Shown: positions 25,399 to 34,030 of the stretch, piece by piece
Numbering within the stretch: the stretch's first letter is position 1
How the letters are laid out: every line of letters starts with the position of its first letter
Source of the DNA: Deltaproteobacteria bacterium
GTDB taxonomy: Bacteria; Desulfobacterota; Binatia; Binatales; Binataceae
Direction of reading: 5' to 3'
Assembly: GCA_021780755.1 (NCBI GenBank)
Contig: JAJXYF010000033.1
Coordinates: forward strand, 1-34,030
Length of the DNA stretch: 34,030 bases
Translations under genes and position numbers: made by a program
The notes under the pieces: generated by a model
Database searches by the model: none
Told to the model about the DNA's origin: nothing
What the model saw: the letters and a program-made list of their open reading frames with translations, nothing else

Positions 25399-25548
25399 TC
25401 ATTCGAGCGACGGAAACGGTCTGAGGGGTCTCGCCTCCTTTAGCTGGTTTGGCACACGCGTGATGTCTTCCATCATCCGCGCCATCATCTTCGGCCATCC
25501 GGGCTCGCCGGCGGCTTCGTAGGCGTTTGGATCTCGATCAGGCGCCAT
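25399..25548 (-). CDS. small hypothetical protein, 49 residues
   Basis: A short frame in the otherwise empty gap 25265-25817 reads MAPDRDPNAYEAAGEPGWPK, MMARMMEDITRVPNQLKEA and a Pro-rich end. Codon use (GC-rich third positions, Met-rich amphipathic centre) looks like a protein and not like chance. No clear Shine-Dalgarno precedes the ATG at 25548. It could be a free small protein or the tail of a lost gene. I know no family. Confidence 0.4.
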   Translation of the reverse strand: MAPDRDPNAYEAAGEPGWPKMMARMMEDITRVPNQLKEARPLRPFPSLE

Positions 25549-25697
25549 AAGTCACTGGACGCAACCCCAAATTACGTTTTTTCCAATAGTTCACGCGGCG
25601 AGTTCGCGCGAGCGCGTTTCTCTGACGGCAACCGGCAAAGTAAAGCAGGGACGTGCCGTGCGCATTACTACGTCCTCGCACGAACGGTTCGTCCACG

Positions 25698-25706
25698 TGC
25701 TACAAT
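25698..25706 (+). promoter_or_regulatory. possible extended -10 promoter for cytochrome c
   Basis: TGCTACAAT is an extended -10 element (TGN plus TACAAT). The -35 region 17 bases upstream is poor. It would give a leader of about 105 bases for the cytochrome gene at 25818. Confidence 0.3.
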
Positions 25707-25817
25707 CCTTCTGCAAATCCAACCGGCCAAAGGATAGTGCGTCCGCGTTCGGCGCCGAGGGCCGCGCTCCCGACATTTGCGCTTGAAATTTACGAATTAC
25801 TCAAATCGGAGCATTCA

Positions 25818-26231
25818 TTGAAAAGGAATATGATTCTGCTCGCGGCACTGATGCTGATTAACATCGCGAGCGCCGCCTCGGCCGACGACGTCGCGCAAGG
25901 CCGCGCCATTTACCTGCAACATTGTGCCTCGTGTCACGGCCTCGCGGCCGACGGCAACGGTCCGATGGCCCGAGTGCTCACTACTCCACCCGCCAATTTA
26001 CGCCAACTCTCCGAGCGCTATGGAAACCCGCTGCCCGTGGATCAGATCGCTCGGTATATCGACGGTCGTGCCGATGTAAAGGCCCACGGACCGCGCGATA
26101 TGCCCGTATGGGGCAAACGCTTCTATTCCGAGGGGCAAGGGAGCGAAAGCCAGGTCAAAGACCTTATCGCCAAGCTGGTCGCCTACCTCCAATCGATCCA
26201 GACCGGCGTGCGCAGCGCGTCAAGAAACTGA
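25818..26231 (+). CDS. periplasmic mono-haem cytochrome c
   Basis: The precursor of 137 residues has a signal peptide (MKRNMILLAALMLINIASAASA) and then a small class I cytochrome c domain. Haem is bound covalently at CASCH (Cys36, Cys39, His40), with the distal Met in GPRDMPVWG. It should carry electrons in the periplasm. I chose the TTG at 25818 because GGAG lies seven bases ahead and it gives the basic signal-peptide start; the ATG at 25830 has a Shine-Dalgarno that is too close and would lose the lysine and arginine. No oxidase genes are adjacent. The tRNA gene follows 131 bases later. Confidence 0.88.
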   Translation: MKRNMILLAALMLINIASAASADDVAQGRAIYLQHCASCHGLAADGNGPMARVLTTPPANLRQLSERYGNPLPVDQIARYIDGRADVKAHGPRDMPVWGKRFYSEGQGSESQVKDLIAKLVAYLQSIQTGVRSASRN

Positions 26232-26362
26232 AGGGGCCCCCGCTGACAAAGCTCGCGGGTTTGGCCGCACGGTTTTCGCGCCCGCGCAAATGTTGCGCAA
26301 TCCTTGAAAATCGGTAGGGTGCTTGATGGTGGTTTTGACGAAGCCACCGCAGGTCCGCGAGC

Positions 26363-26450
26363 GGAGAGGTGGCCGAGTGGCTGAAGGCACCGGTCTCGAA
26401 AACCGGCAGGGATAAAACCCTCGGGGGTTCAAATCCCCCCCTCTCCGCCA
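26363..26450 (+). tRNA. tRNA-Ser(CGA)
   Basis: The 88-base gene folds as a class II tRNA. Acceptor GGAGAGG pairs with CCTCTCC, the anticodon stem CCGGT/ACCGG encloses CTCGAAA (anticodon CGA, reading UCG serine), there is a long variable arm, and the T-stem GGGGG/CCCCC encloses TTCAAAT. The discriminator G and CCA are encoded. It stands at the junction between housekeeping genes and the accessory region, a common integration site. Confidence 0.97.
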
Positions 26451-26907
26451 TCCAGTCTTCGATTTTCGCGCTCTCTGCGGAGAAGTCGAAAATACTCCGC
26501 ATGTTCGCGGATTTTCCTCTAACCGAGGGCACCGGAGAGGCTTAGATTCGGCCGTCAGCAGCTGACTTAAGCTCGATCCTCTCTGTCGAGAACCGGGCCG
26601 GTGCCCTTCCCGCTATTGTCTGCCAAAAAAGAACGCATTCGCCAGGACATCGCCTTTTAGGGAGGAAATTCGCCGCTCGCTTTCCGCGGCATAGCCGAGC
26701 GAAGCGCCTGACGATGAGAAATGCGAGGGACATGACCGCCATCGCGCCGTTGACAATCGGCGGAGCGTCCGACGGGACGGAACAAATAAGATTAGCGATT
26801 TAATGCGATGGACTTCGACTCGCGTCAGTATTATCCAGAATCCACAAACCGCGGACCCCTCAACTGCGATCGGCTTCGCGGCATAATCGGGGCTGCGCAT
26901 GAACCCC
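26451..26907. other. 457-base region after tRNA-Ser with no supported gene
   Basis: A 6-bp inverted repeat (26477-26482 with 26495-26500) lies just after the tRNA. The remaining frames are short, overlapping and without family features or good Shine-Dalgarno sites. I see no integrase, transposase or repeat of the tRNA 3' end in it. Confidence 0.5.
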
Positions 26908-27382
26908 TTACTCACGAATGCCGAATAAAGAACGGATCCCTACCGCAGAGACGCCCCGGTTTCCGGCGCCGCTACGGATCATGGCTTTTATGCTCCAATG
27001 GGGCTGTTGAGTGCCTTTCACGTTTTGCAAATCCGGGTTTTTTGCCACGCCCGCCTGTATAAGGAAGTCTTCTATCGCCGCGATTTGCTTTTCGTTTGTC
27101 TGCCCCTTCTGCGCGGGGTGAACGACGAAACACATTAAAAGTGTGCCTTTGCCGTATCTGCTAAAACCGCTGTGATATTTGTGGCGGTTGGTTGCATTGA
27201 AAGTTTCTTGTTTGAACGACTTCGATTGGCATCAAACCGCGATTGCGGATTGCGAATACGTAGCAGCCCCGCTTTTTCGCAAGATAGCCGGCCGTGGCTT
27301 CTTCCGACCAAAAGCCGTCAAAGACCAGGGTGCGGCCTCCCTTGCGCTTCTCGTGATCAATCCGAAAAGGGCGGTGAACCAC
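26908..27382 (-). pseudogene. GIY-YIG-like nuclease-family protein, disrupted by a deletion
   Basis: Two minus-strand frames together encode one protein. The first (from GTG 27382) reads FDGFWSEEATAGYLAKKRGC and then YVFAIRNRGLMPI. A second frame takes over at about 27224-27228 with SKSFKQETFNATNRHKYHSG, then GTLLMCFVVHPAQKGQTNEKQ and AAIEDFLIQAGVAKNPDLQN. From memory this matches a family of small proteins with a YVFAL..G..P-YVGKA-KSFKQE-F motif, a GIY-YIG-like fold. The part missing at the junction is the YVGKA segment, so a deletion of about 14-17 bases removed the YIG half and shifted the frame. A residual protein would lack the motif. It is divergent from the ATPase gene at 27515. Confidence 0.65.
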
Positions 27383-27433
27383 GAACTACGCCATCTTTTG
27401 CATCCTTGTATGCGCGGCCCGAAGAGCGAGCCA

Positions 27434-27439
27434 TATAAT
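27434..27439 (+). promoter_or_regulatory. possible -10 element for the ParA-HEPN pair
   Basis: A perfect TATAAT lies inside the palindrome-like CCATATAATGG, 76 bases before the ATPase ATG. No good -35 is 16-18 bases upstream. An alternative is TTGAAT with TAGATT (16-base spacer) starting near 27450. Regulation is undetermined. Confidence 0.3.
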
Positions 27440-27514
27440 GGAACGGTCTTTGAATAGACAAACGCCAGCCTTAGATTTAACCTTTGTAGTCAAAAGCACG
27501 TCCAGGAGATACTG

Positions 27515-28546
27515 ATGAGCAAACGGATTGCAATGTTCAATCACAAAGGTGGCGTGAGCAAGACCACCTCTGTTTACAACATCGGATGGATGTTGTCCAA
27601 GAAAGCAAAGGTGCTCATCGTCGACGCTGATCCTCAATGCAATCTGTCCGCCCTGATCTTTGGTGACGATTTTGAACGGTACTATCTTGAAGATACTACA
27701 AAACACCAGAACATTAAGGACGGCGTGAAAGCTGCCTTCGAAGGGATGCCCCATCCCATAAGCGCCGTCAATTGCTACTCTCCTCAGAGAGCTCCTTCGC
27801 TGTATCTCTTGGCGGGACATGCCAACCTCTCTGAATATGATGCCGCGCTGACCTTCGCCCAGACATCTAACAACGCAATTGCAACCCTCCAAAATCTGCC
27901 CGGGGCATTTGCTCAACTACTACGGTTAACCGAAGACAGATATTCAATTGATTACACGATCATCGACATGAACCCCAGTTTGAGCGCGATAAATCAAAAT
28001 CTATTTATCTCCTCTCACGCGTTCATTGTGCCGACGAACCCTGACCCATTTTCGGTCATGGCCATAGAAACTTTAAGAACTGTCCTTCCCCGATGGGTCG
28101 CATGGGTCAAAAGTTCCGGATCGCTGTTTGCCAATTCTGCGTATCCTCTGCCTGATTTTCTTCCAAAATTTATAGGTTCGATAATTCAGCGATTCAACAT
28201 AAGGAAGGGGAAGGCCGCAAAACCATACAGGGATAACATCACAGAAATCAAATCAATAATTAGTGGCTCTTTCTTGGAAAGCATCTCAAAAGCAGCGATG
28301 GTCCTCGGTCCGGCGCAATATCCTCAATTCCTTCTCGATAACCAATATTGCTTGGATGAAATACCGGATTTTCAGGGCCTTCTTCCTAAAGCTTACGATG
28401 CTGGTATTCCCGTTTTCGAGTTGACTAATGTCGAAATAGCAGAGACTGGGCCCGTTCTGGAGCAGATGGTCCTAAAAAGAGATGGATTTTTCGCCCAGTT
28501 TGCCACACTCGCCTCTACCTTGGTCACAATTCTCAATAATGTATAA
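27515..28546 (+). CDS. ParA/MinD-type ATPase, first gene of a HEPN-linked pair
   Basis: The 343-residue protein has a deviant Walker A motif, NHKGGVSKTT (Lys11, Lys16), in which the usual Gly before the second Lys is Ser15. It also has a switch I-like VDADPQCNLS (Asp37, Asp39) and a Walker B-like IIDMNPSLSAIN (Asp151). After HAFIVPTNPDPFSVMAIETL comes a long C-terminal region with no known domain to my eye, longer than plasmid ParA. No helix-turn-helix precedes the ATPase and no parB-like gene follows, so plasmid partition is unlikely. AGGAGA lies five bases before the ATG. The stop overlaps the next start by eight bases. Base composition is visibly more AT-rich than the chromosome around it, suggesting transfer. 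Confidence 0.88.
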   Translation: MSKRIAMFNHKGGVSKTTSVYNIGWMLSKKAKVLIVDADPQCNLSALIFGDDFERYYLEDTTKHQNIKDGVKAAFEGMPHPISAVNCYSPQRAPSLYLLAGHANLSEYDAALTFAQTSNNAIATLQNLPGAFAQLLRLTEDRYSIDYTIIDMNPSLSAINQNLFISSHAFIVPTNPDPFSVMAIETLRTVLPRWVAWVKSSGSLFANSAYPLPDFLPKFIGSIIQRFNIRKGKAAKPYRDNITEIKSIISGSFLESISKAAMVLGPAQYPQFLLDNQYCLDEIPDFQGLLPKAYDAGIPVFELTNVEIAETGPVLEQMVLKRDGFFAQFATLASTLVTILNNV

Positions 28547-29147
28547 GTCTCTCGGTGTTTTCAAAGATAACTTAAACAGCGCCCAAGAGCTTTTAACGCT
28601 TTATGACTATCTGGCTGCTAACATCAAGGTGCCGATGAGTTTTGATGATCTGCTGAGACTTCATATGGTGCAGTCAGTTAGTGCATTTGATAAATTGATG
28701 CACGACATTATCAGAATTGGCATAGTCGATATATTCATCGGCGCGCGCCCCGTAACAAAGAAGTATTTGAATGAGCCTATCTCAATGAGTACACATAATT
28801 CTCTGAGTGCGGCTACTATTCCTCCGAAGGAATACTTCTTCGAACAAGCCATCGTAAGCAAGCTTAGTTATATCTCCTATCAAGCTCCGGACATCATCGC
28901 AGACGGCCTAAGCTACATCTGGAACGTTAAGCATAAATGGGATCAAATCGCGGCCGCAATGTCGATGAAAGCAGAGGATGCTAAACGACAGTTGCGTCTC
29001 ATCGTTAGCCGCAGAAACCAAATCGTTCACGAAGCAGATATTGAACTTACGACCGGAGGAAAGCGTCCAATCGCGAAAAATGATTGTGAGACGTCGATCC
29101 TCTTCATAGGAAAGCTCGGAGAACAAATAGTTAGACTCGTAGCATAG
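28539..29147 (+). CDS. HEPN-type protein (RiboL-PSP-HEPN-like), putative RNase partner
   Basis: The 202-residue, largely helical protein has the Rx4H signature of HEPN ribonucleases in RRNQIVHEAD (Arg159, Asn160, His164), preceded by a helix (AEDAKRQLRLIVS) and, near the N-terminus, the pattern LRLHMVQSVSAFDKLMHDIIR common to HEPN proteins of the RiboL-PSP type. HEPN proteins with this motif commonly cut RNA in toxin-antitoxin and phage-defence systems. Its ATG lies inside the end of the ATPase gene (8-base overlap), so the two products are made together and probably interact. The frame from 28482 is an artefact of the overlap. Nuclease activity and the defence role are inferred. Confidence 0.75.
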   Translation: MYKSLGVFKDNLNSAQELLTLYDYLAANIKVPMSFDDLLRLHMVQSVSAFDKLMHDIIRIGIVDIFIGARPVTKKYLNEPISMSTHNSLSAATIPPKEYFFEQAIVSKLSYISYQAPDIIADGLSYIWNVKHKWDQIAAAMSMKAEDAKRQLRLIVSRRNQIVHEADIELTTGGKRPIAKNDCETSILFIGKLGEQIVRLVA

Positions 29148-29311
29148 GTTGCCTCCTTTGTAGCTCGCCGCGTCGCACGTCCTTGGCCATTTGCCCAACG
29201 GGGCAGGAGGAGCGCATGCGGCGCTTGCGCAGTGGCTTCATTTGGCACGGGTATTTCGTCACATCTTGGCAGTAGAGCAAAGAAGAATAATCACCGTCTT
29301 GACGCAGTGCT

Positions 29312-29802
29312 TCATAGGGCGGTCCATTCCGCCGAAAGTGCCTCTGCCTGCTGCAGGACGTTCTGCACGGCAGCGTCTTGCAGGTCGGGCGGATAGCCGT
29401 ATTTGCGAAGGAGGCGTTTCACGTGGCGCCGGATATTGGCGCGCGCCGAGTCGCGGTGCATCCAGTCGACCGTGACGTTTCCCTTGATGACGGTCACGAG
29501 TTCGTGGGCGATGACGCGCAGCGCCGGTTCGCCCATCACTTGCCGCGCGCTTTCGTTCTCAGCCAGAGCGTCGTAGAAGGCGATCTCCTCGTCGGTGAGT
29601 CCGGATTCCTCTCCACGCGCACGCGCAGCCCGGATGTCCTTGGCAAGCTTGATCAGCTCTTCCAATACTTGCGCGGTCGTGAGGGCGTTGGCGTGATAGC
29701 GGGCAATGGCCGCCTCCAACCGCTCCGTGAAGACCTTGGACTGGGTGACGTTGCGCTTGGACTGAGAGCGCACGTCGCCGTTGATCAATTTCCGTAGCGC
29801 TT

Positions 29803-29827
<25 letters not shown>
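29312..29827 (-). pseudogene. hsdR: C-terminal part of HsdR, separated by a frameshift
   Basis: The 171-residue frame (ALRKLINGDVRSQSKRNVTQS ... VTVDWMHRDSARANIRRHVKR) is the C-terminal DUF3387-type domain of Type I restriction subunits, not a separate gene. The coding sense continues upstream in this frame as [20 protein letters not shown], directly after the point where the 29803-32487 frame goes wrong. One missing base near 29885-29891 explains both. The C-terminal domain contacts the methyltransferase core in the complete enzyme. An internal ATG at 29827 has no evident Shine-Dalgarno. Confidence 0.85.
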
Positions 29828-32483
<2,656 letters not shown>

Positions 32484-32487
<4 letters not shown>

Positions 32488-33824
32488 AGCGTGGCCTCTA
32501 CCATCTTTTCGGCGTCCCTCACGCGGATTTCCCCCGACATGAGTTTTGGAAGCAGTAGGTCGCGGGTTTGGGCGAGGATCCGGGACTCGTTGCAGTTCGC
32601 CAATATCCGTGTAACCGCCGGATTCGCGAAGGTGTCAAACGCCGCTGCAACTTGAGGCGTTGGCACTAGCGTGCCGAGTGACTTTACCTGCGTTGAGTTT
32701 AGACCGGGAATTGCAACACCCGTCCCTTTGGTTCTCATCTCCTCCCTTACGAAGTCCGAGGAGAGCCAGAAGTACAGTAGATTCTGGCCAAAGTGAGTCT
32801 TCGCCCTCAATCGATAGACGTGCTCATTGATCGCGAAGGTATCGAATGGAAACCCATCCCCGACAAGCGTCAAATGCGGCTCGAACTGACCCGGGCGCCC
32901 GCCGTCCTTGTACAGGAGCACGTCACGACTTTCTACGTGCCCTTTGTTCATCGTTTTGAAAAACTCTTGTGGGATATACTTGGTTTTCGAGTAATCGAAT
33001 TGGCCGAGTCCGACGATGCTCTCCGCTCCGACACTGGGGATGCCGACGGCGTAGCCAGACACGCCCCCCTTGGGCCTACCTCCAGTTTCGATTTCGTCAA
33101 GTATCTCTTCCAACACAACGAACCGCCAACCGTTCGGCTTGTCATCATCGTCTAATCGATCCGGAAACAACGACCAAGTATCCGGCGCGAGATAGGGCGG
33201 GCGGCCTTCCATCTTCGCCCGCGTGGGGCCGAAATCGACAAACCAGTCCTTGAAGATCGCTCGCGCCATCACTTCGAGTGTCTCGTTCATGCGGCGGTTC
33301 AGTTCGATCTTATCCTCAAGGGCTTGTAGAAGGTCGACAACGACAGCACGCTCTGGCGTGAGCGCTGGAACGGGGAAGGCAAAGAAATCATCGCGCGATA
33401 GCCCGAGGTTCGTGGTTCCAGTCGCATGGGCCTTACAGTATTCGCGATATTCAGGTGTGCGAAGCAGCCAGTAAATGTAGTCCGGTAACGATTGGTGTTT
33501 CTTGAACACCAATTTCACCGTGTCTTGAGTAAGTCTTCCTGACTCGATGAACTCTGGAACGCGAGCAACGGCGCCCAGCAGATCTGCCGACTGAGTCACA
33601 TCCTTTAATGAAACGTAGATGTCGCCGGGACGTAGCAGAATCTTGGGATCCGAAGGACCGCCATATCTCTTGAGATTGTTGGCCTTAAATCCTCCATTTC
33701 GAGCAATAGAACCTAGTCCAAGAAGATAGGGACCACGCCCACCGAGGAGCGCGCTCTTGTATGTGTTTCCTCGTTGAAGGGCAACGTAGTCGCCTATAGA
33801 GGTGTTGGTCGGAGAATTAGCCAT
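32484..33824 (-). CDS. hsdS: Type I restriction-modification specificity subunit HsdS
   Basis: HsdS recognises the split DNA target and holds two HsdM subunits. This 446-residue protein has the normal layout: an N-terminal target-recognition domain (about 5-150), the central conserved helix ([20 protein letters not shown] followed by [15 protein letters not shown]), a second target-recognition domain (about 230-400) and a C-terminal conserved region. No frameshift is visible. The ATG at 33824 is preferred over the GTG at 33830, since it overlaps the end of the hsdM tail in an ATGGCTAA arrangement typical of coupled hsdM-hsdS genes. Without hsdM and with a broken hsdR, it may be a leftover or may work with subunits encoded elsewhere. 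Confidence 0.92.
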
Positions 33825-33939
33825 CGACACCGATTCCGGCCAGCTTTGTGCGAATCTTCATCGTTAGCTTGTCGGCGCGCGCGAACTGCTCATCCAGTTT
33901 TGCCGCTAGTGGCTTGTAACAGTGACATTGGTATCGCAT
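33817..33939 (-). pseudogene. hsdM: 3' tail of hsdM
   Basis: A 40-codon open stretch ends [27 protein letters not shown], which resembles the C-terminal coiled-coil tail of HsdM methyltransferases. It overlaps the hsdS start by eight bases, as expected for hsdM. Upstream, past about 33915, the family pattern disappears and a stop lies at 33940-33942, so the methyltransferase body is missing here. The first residues (MRYQCHCYK) are probably foreign sequence joined to the tail. Confidence 0.6.
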
Positions 33940-33952
33940 TCATGTATCATGA
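33922..33952 (+). promoter_or_regulatory. sigma-70 promoter with operator-like palindrome at the window edge
   Basis: GTGACA (33922-33927) and TATCAT (33945-33950) are separated by 17 bases, each one mismatch from consensus. The dyad TCATG-TAT-CATGA (33940-33952) covers the -10, suggesting repression, perhaps by the gene it drives. It points rightward towards the start at 33977. Confidence 0.6.
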
Positions 33953-33976
33953 GGCATGCGTGAAGGGGAGTTTCGA

Positions 33977-34030
33977 TTGACGGCGAGCGAGCGCAGAGAA
34001 CTGAGGGACAGGCTGCGCTCGCGCACGTTG
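33977..34030 (+). CDS. start of an unidentified gene, cut by the window end
   Basis: A TTG start is preceded six bases upstream by AAGGGGAG and by a well-formed promoter. The visible 18 codons read MTASERRELRDRLRSRTL, a basic helical start. No family can be named from this fragment. It runs opposite to the hsdS-hsdR genes and occupies the place where hsdM should be, so it may be the insertion that removed hsdM or its replacement. Confidence 0.45.
   Translation, partial: MTASERRELRDRLRSRTL

Noticed and set aside
26451..27514. Integrase, transposase or direct repeat of the tRNA-Ser end in the gap
   Set aside because: None seen; the island's recombination gene, if any, must lie outside the window.
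27386..27916. 176-codon minus-strand frame over the start of the ParA-like gene
   Set aside because: Overlaps the Walker A coding region antisense; the plus strand has the family motifs and a good Shine-Dalgarno.
29215..29274. 19-codon plus-strand frame after a strong GGAGGAG
   Set aside because: The ribosome-site-like sequence is good but the peptide (MRRLRSGFIWHGYFVTSWQ) is too short and unrecognised; possibly a remnant, not supportable as a gene.

Overview
The window is a GC-rich bacterial chromosome segment with mostly short intergenic gaps. Its gene content mixes acyl-CoA and redox enzymes (LLM flavin oxidoreductase, MaoC-type hydratase, extradiol dioxygenase, phosphotransferase-fold protein, CoA-transferase), universal stress proteins, Hsp20, a soluble cytochrome c and an ammonium transporter. 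This suggests a free-living, probably soil-dwelling, Gram-negative bacterium. Gene style resembles deltaproteobacterial-grade lineages such as Candidatus Binatota, but that placement is an impression and not a result.

Left part (1-12,500), metabolism: a BON-domain exported protein, an SsuE-like FMN reductase, a short 6-phosphogluconate dehydrogenase, an LLM oxidoreductase, a double-hotdog MaoC protein closed by a strong terminator, a lone PstS, a translationally coupled trio (beta-barrel DUF protein / APH-fold phosphotransferase / small helical protein), a two-domain extradiol dioxygenase with all iron ligands, and a zinc alcohol dehydrogenase lacking the structural-zinc cysteines.

Middle part (12,500-26,450), regulation, nitrogen and stress: a NarX/NarL-like sensor-regulator pair abuts an amt gene whose leader carries a well-spaced sigma-54 (-24/-12) promoter and an upstream palindrome with NtrC-like geometry. 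Then come an APC-permease remnant, two tandem paralogous Crp/Fnr regulators, a conserved unknown protein, an Fpg/Nei glycosylase, a USP pair (one fused to CBS domains), a CoA-transferase, a BCAM0308-like zinc-ribbon protein, Hsp20, cytochrome c and tRNA-Ser(CGA).

Right part (26,451-34,030) reads as an accessory island beginning at tRNA-Ser. It holds a GIY-YIG-like gene broken by a deletion at its YIG segment; an AT-richer overlapping pair encoding a ParA/MinD-type ATPase with an altered Walker A and a small HEPN-type protein with an Rx4H motif (the best candidate for an undescribed defence or toxin-like system); and a decaying Type I restriction-modification locus. In that locus hsdR is frameshifted before its C-terminal domain, hsdS is intact, and hsdM is reduced to its 3' tail next to a new divergent promoter and gene start at the window edge.
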